Below are positions 6,903 to 8,061 of a stretch of DNA of 8,061 bases, in pieces (position 1 is the first letter of the stretch; each line of letters starts with the position of its first letter). The notes beneath the pieces were generated by a model that was not told where the DNA came from, ran no database searches, and saw only the letters and a list, made by a program, of their open reading frames with translations. Source of the DNA: CAYRMV01 sp964425255 (GTDB taxonomy: Bacteria; Bacteroidota; Bacteroidia; Flavobacteriales_D; Crocinitomicaceae); contig CAYRMV010000144.1 of assembly GCA_964425255.1 (NCBI GenBank), positions 1 through 8,061 on the forward strand. Reading direction: 5' to 3'. A program made the translations under genes and the position numbers.

Positions 6903-6936
6903 TTGATATACCGTTGACAAACCTTGCGTATCTTTG
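6903..6936 (+). promoter_or_regulatory. Bacteroidota-type promoter for the small CxxC protein
   Basis: TATCTTTG (6929-6936) matches the -7 consensus TAnnTTTG exactly. A TTG at 6903-6905 lies 23 bases upstream, at the long end of the usual -33/-7 spacing. Another TTG (6914-6916, inside TTGACA) is only 12 bases away and seems too close. The predicted transcript would start about 10-15 bases before the ATG at 6956. No hairpin separates this from the fbp end, so read-through from fbp is also possible. Confidence 0.6.
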
Positions 6937-6955
6937 CACAAAATAAAAGAATCAA

Positions 6956-7195
6956 ATGAAAGCGAGATTATTTTTATTGGTTGTGAGTTTGTTTTGGATG
7001 GGTTCACAGGTGTTTGCACAAGGTTGTTCTCAGTGTCGTATGTTGTCCGAACAAGGAACTGAATTGGATGAATCCTCTTTCGGAACCAATATCAACAGTG
7101 GAATACTTTATTTAATGGTAATTCCGTACTTATTATTGATGTTTTTATTCCGAAAGAGAATTTTTGCTTTTTTCAAGCGATCTTTTTCAAAGTAG
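6956..7195 (+). CDS. Small exported CxxC membrane protein, conserved type
   Basis: This 79-residue protein starts with a signal peptide (about 1-21, ending QVFA, then Q). A short extracytoplasmic stretch follows with CSQC at residues 24-27. One membrane span (about 49-65, GILYLMVIPYLLLMFLF) and a strongly basic end (RKRIFAFFKRSFSK) complete it. The basic tail predicts that the C-terminus faces the cytoplasm and the CxxC lies in the periplasm. I recall similar short Bacteroidota proteins with a QCxxCR start and an NxGIxYLMxIPYL membrane segment, sometimes near cytochrome oxidase assembly genes. That memory is weak and no such gene is near here. The CxxC could bind a metal or take part in thiol exchange, but the function is unknown. 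It has its own TAnnTTTG promoter and converges on the next gene with 2 bases between stops. Confidence 0.82.
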   Translation: MKARLFLLVVSLFWMGSQVFAQGCSQCRMLSEQGTELDESSFGTNINSGILYLMVIPYLLLMFLFRKRIFAFFKRSFSK

Positions 7196-7205
7196 TTTTA
7201 ACTAC
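7192..7205. repeat. Short inverted repeat spanning both convergent stop codons
   Basis: GTAGTT (7192-7197) and AACTAC (7200-7205) are reverse complements around TT. The repeat contains the TAG stop of the plus-strand gene and the TAA stop of the minus-strand gene. At about 5 bp with a 4-base loop it is too short to be a confident terminator, but it is the only symmetrical element between the two convergent genes. Confidence 0.3.
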
Positions 7206-7380
7206 CGCAATACAAACAATCTTCATCGTCTTCATCCGCAGAAGGATTGAATTCAATAGCAGGATTGAGTTGCTTTTTTAAATCGTAAATTTCTTGTTGA
7301 ATCTCACCGTCTTCAAATAAGTTTCCTGTTAATTTGCTTTTTAATTCGGAGATTCTCGCTTCGATATTTGTTACTTCCAT
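7198..7380 (-). CDS. Small acidic protein with helical N-terminus and C-terminal CLYCGS
   Basis: From the ATG at 7378-7380 this is a 60-residue protein. A GTG at 7402-7404 would give 68 residues and has GGAAG 8 bases upstream, so it is a real alternative. I prefer ATG because MEVTNIEARISELK looks like a natural helix start. Residues about 4-38 form a charged amphipathic helix pair of coiled-coil type (IEARISELKSKL, EIQQEIYDLKKQL). An acidic linker (ADEDDEDE-like, about 47-54) and a final Cys-Leu-Tyr-Cys-Gly-Ser (C55, C58) follow. There is no signal peptide or membrane span, so it is cytoplasmic. The terminal CxxC could bind a metal with a partner chain, or be a thiol site. I recall similar short hypothetical proteins in Bacteroidota but no assigned function. 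Upstream, TTTCTTTG (minus strand, 7433-7440) is one base off the TAnnTTTG box. Confidence 0.72.
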   Translation of the reverse strand: MEVTNIEARISELKSKLTGNLFEDGEIQQEIYDLKKQLNPAIEFNPSADEDDEDCLYCGS

Positions 7381-7501
7381 GATGTTATTTATTTGAATTT
7401 TCACCGAAATTACTTCCTTTTTTCGGAATTTTCAAAGAAAAATAAACACAATTCAATGTGAATAAACTGTTCTTCATTTTCTTGTTACTTTTTGACTTTG
7501 T

Positions 7502-7535
7502 TTGCATTATCACCGAAATGAAAAGTGTATTTTTG
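7502..7535 (+). promoter_or_regulatory. Bacteroidota-type promoter for the lipoprotein gene
   Basis: TATTTTTG (7528-7535) fits TAnnTTTG exactly, with TTG at 7502-7504 (part of TTTG) 23 bases upstream. The ATG at 7573 lies 37 bases further on, preceded by AAAAAAAGGA (7561-7570), which may help ribosome binding. The 10-base word TCACCGAAAT (7510-7519) falls between the two promoter elements and also occurs at 7401-7410. Confidence 0.55.
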
Positions 7536-7572
7536 TTACACTATTTTAGGATAAAAGCATAAAAAAAGGACT

Positions 7573-8061
7573 ATGAATCGTTTCAAAACCACATTTTTCT
7601 TGTTAAGCATCATCTTGTTTACAGGAATTTTTTCAGCATGTAAAGAAGAAAAAACAGGAGAAAATCAACCGGTTGTAAGCAAAAAATTAAGTCAGGAAGA
7701 CGCCATGTTTGCTGAAATGAAAGCGATTGATGATTTGTCAGAGCAATTGGGGCAAGTAGCTACTTCATTGAAATATACAAATGAAAAAGGCGAATCGATT
7801 GTGGTTCATGCTTTTTTTGGTGAAGACAATACGATTTTAAAAATGGACCAAGAATTCAGTAAAGGAAACAATGCTGATTATGGAAAAATTACGTACTACC
7901 TGAAAGAAGGTTTGCTCTTTTTATCCCGCGAATATTTTCAAGACAACAGCGGTTCAACTCCTAAATTTGTGGATCGCATTTCCTTGTACGAAAAAGGGAA
8001 AGTGAAAAAAACGATTGAAAAACGAGTAGATTACGAAGATCAACTCGAAAACACAACGTAT
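7573..8061 (+). CDS. Putative lipoprotein of unknown function (partial, 3' end outside window)
   Basis: The frame is open from ATG 7573 to the right edge, giving 163 codons with no stop. The N-terminus is a lipoprotein signal peptide: MNRFKTTFFLLSIILFTGIF, then Ser-Ala-Cys with the lipid-anchored Cys at 23, followed by a polar KEEKTGE stretch. The visible mature part (about 40-163) alternates polar and aromatic residues, including SIVVHAFFGEDNTILKMDQE, GKITYYLKEGLLFLSREYF and DRISLYEKGKVKKTIEK. This suggests repeated beta-strands with turns, like many Bacteroidota surface or periplasmic lipoproteins that carry MORN-like or antiparallel-sheet patterns. I do not recognise a named family. The ATG is supported by an upstream GGA-rich stretch and a promoter at 7502-7535. 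It is transcribed away from the small CLYCGS gene. Confidence 0.78.
   Translation, partial: MNRFKTTFFLLSIILFTGIFSACKEEKTGENQPVVSKKLSQEDAMFAEMKAIDDLSEQLGQVATSLKYTNEKGESIVVHAFFGEDNTILKMDQEFSKGNNADYGKITYYLKEGLLFLSREYFQDNSGSTPKFVDRISLYEKGKVKKTIEKRVDYEDQLENTTY

Noticed and set aside
6914..6919. TTGACA as a proteobacterial -35 box
   Set aside because: No TATAAT-like box lies 17 bases downstream and the context fits the TAnnTTTG promoter type.
1..8061. Defence system, integrated element or biosynthetic cluster
   Set aside because: All genes are housekeeping or small conserved-type genes; no integrase, transposase, nuclease, toxin-antitoxin pair or reverse transcriptase is visible.

Overview
The window looks like ordinary chromosome from a Bacteroidota bacterium, most likely order Flavobacteriales. 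It has the gliding-motility lipoprotein GldH, a RicT/PSP1 protein with the Cys-rich N-terminus usual in this phylum, several promoters with the Bacteroidota -7 box TAnnTTTG, low G+C, and AT-rich intergenic DNA. A placement near Fluviicola/Crocinitomicaceae is only a guess. No rRNA, tRNA, CRISPR array, transposase or prophage gene was seen.

Left part (1-2107, all minus strand). Three genes separated by 1 and 2 bases form one transcription unit, read right to left. The first encodes an exported protein with a GDNDTY motif, the second an ECF sigma factor, and the third a membrane-anchored putative anti-sigma factor that runs off the left edge. The unit resembles a cell-envelope signalling module in which the exported protein may be a sensor, partner or target.

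Divergent intergenic region (2108-2476). These 369 bases hold no gene. They carry a perfect 44-bp palindrome and a tandem repeat of nine 7-bp units. The repeat ends just upstream of a TAnnTTTG box in front of hemL.

Centre (2477-6860, plus strand). hemL (glutamate-1-semialdehyde aminotransferase, tetrapyrrole synthesis) stands alone. After a 179-base gap comes a compact run: ricT (PSP1 family), gldH (overlapping the ricT end) and fbp (class I fructose-1,6-bisphosphatase, 19 bases further on). The last three are probably co-transcribed.

Right part (6861-8061). A small exported CxxC membrane protein is read rightwards behind a good TAnnTTTG promoter. It converges, with 2 bases between stop codons, on a small acidic protein that ends in a CxxC-like motif. 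A divergent promoter region follows, and then a lipoprotein gene cut by the right edge.

No clearly new multi-gene system is visible. The items most worth a second look are the sigma/anti-sigma/GDNDTY operon, the palindrome plus heptamer repeat between divergent genes, and the two small CxxC proteins.
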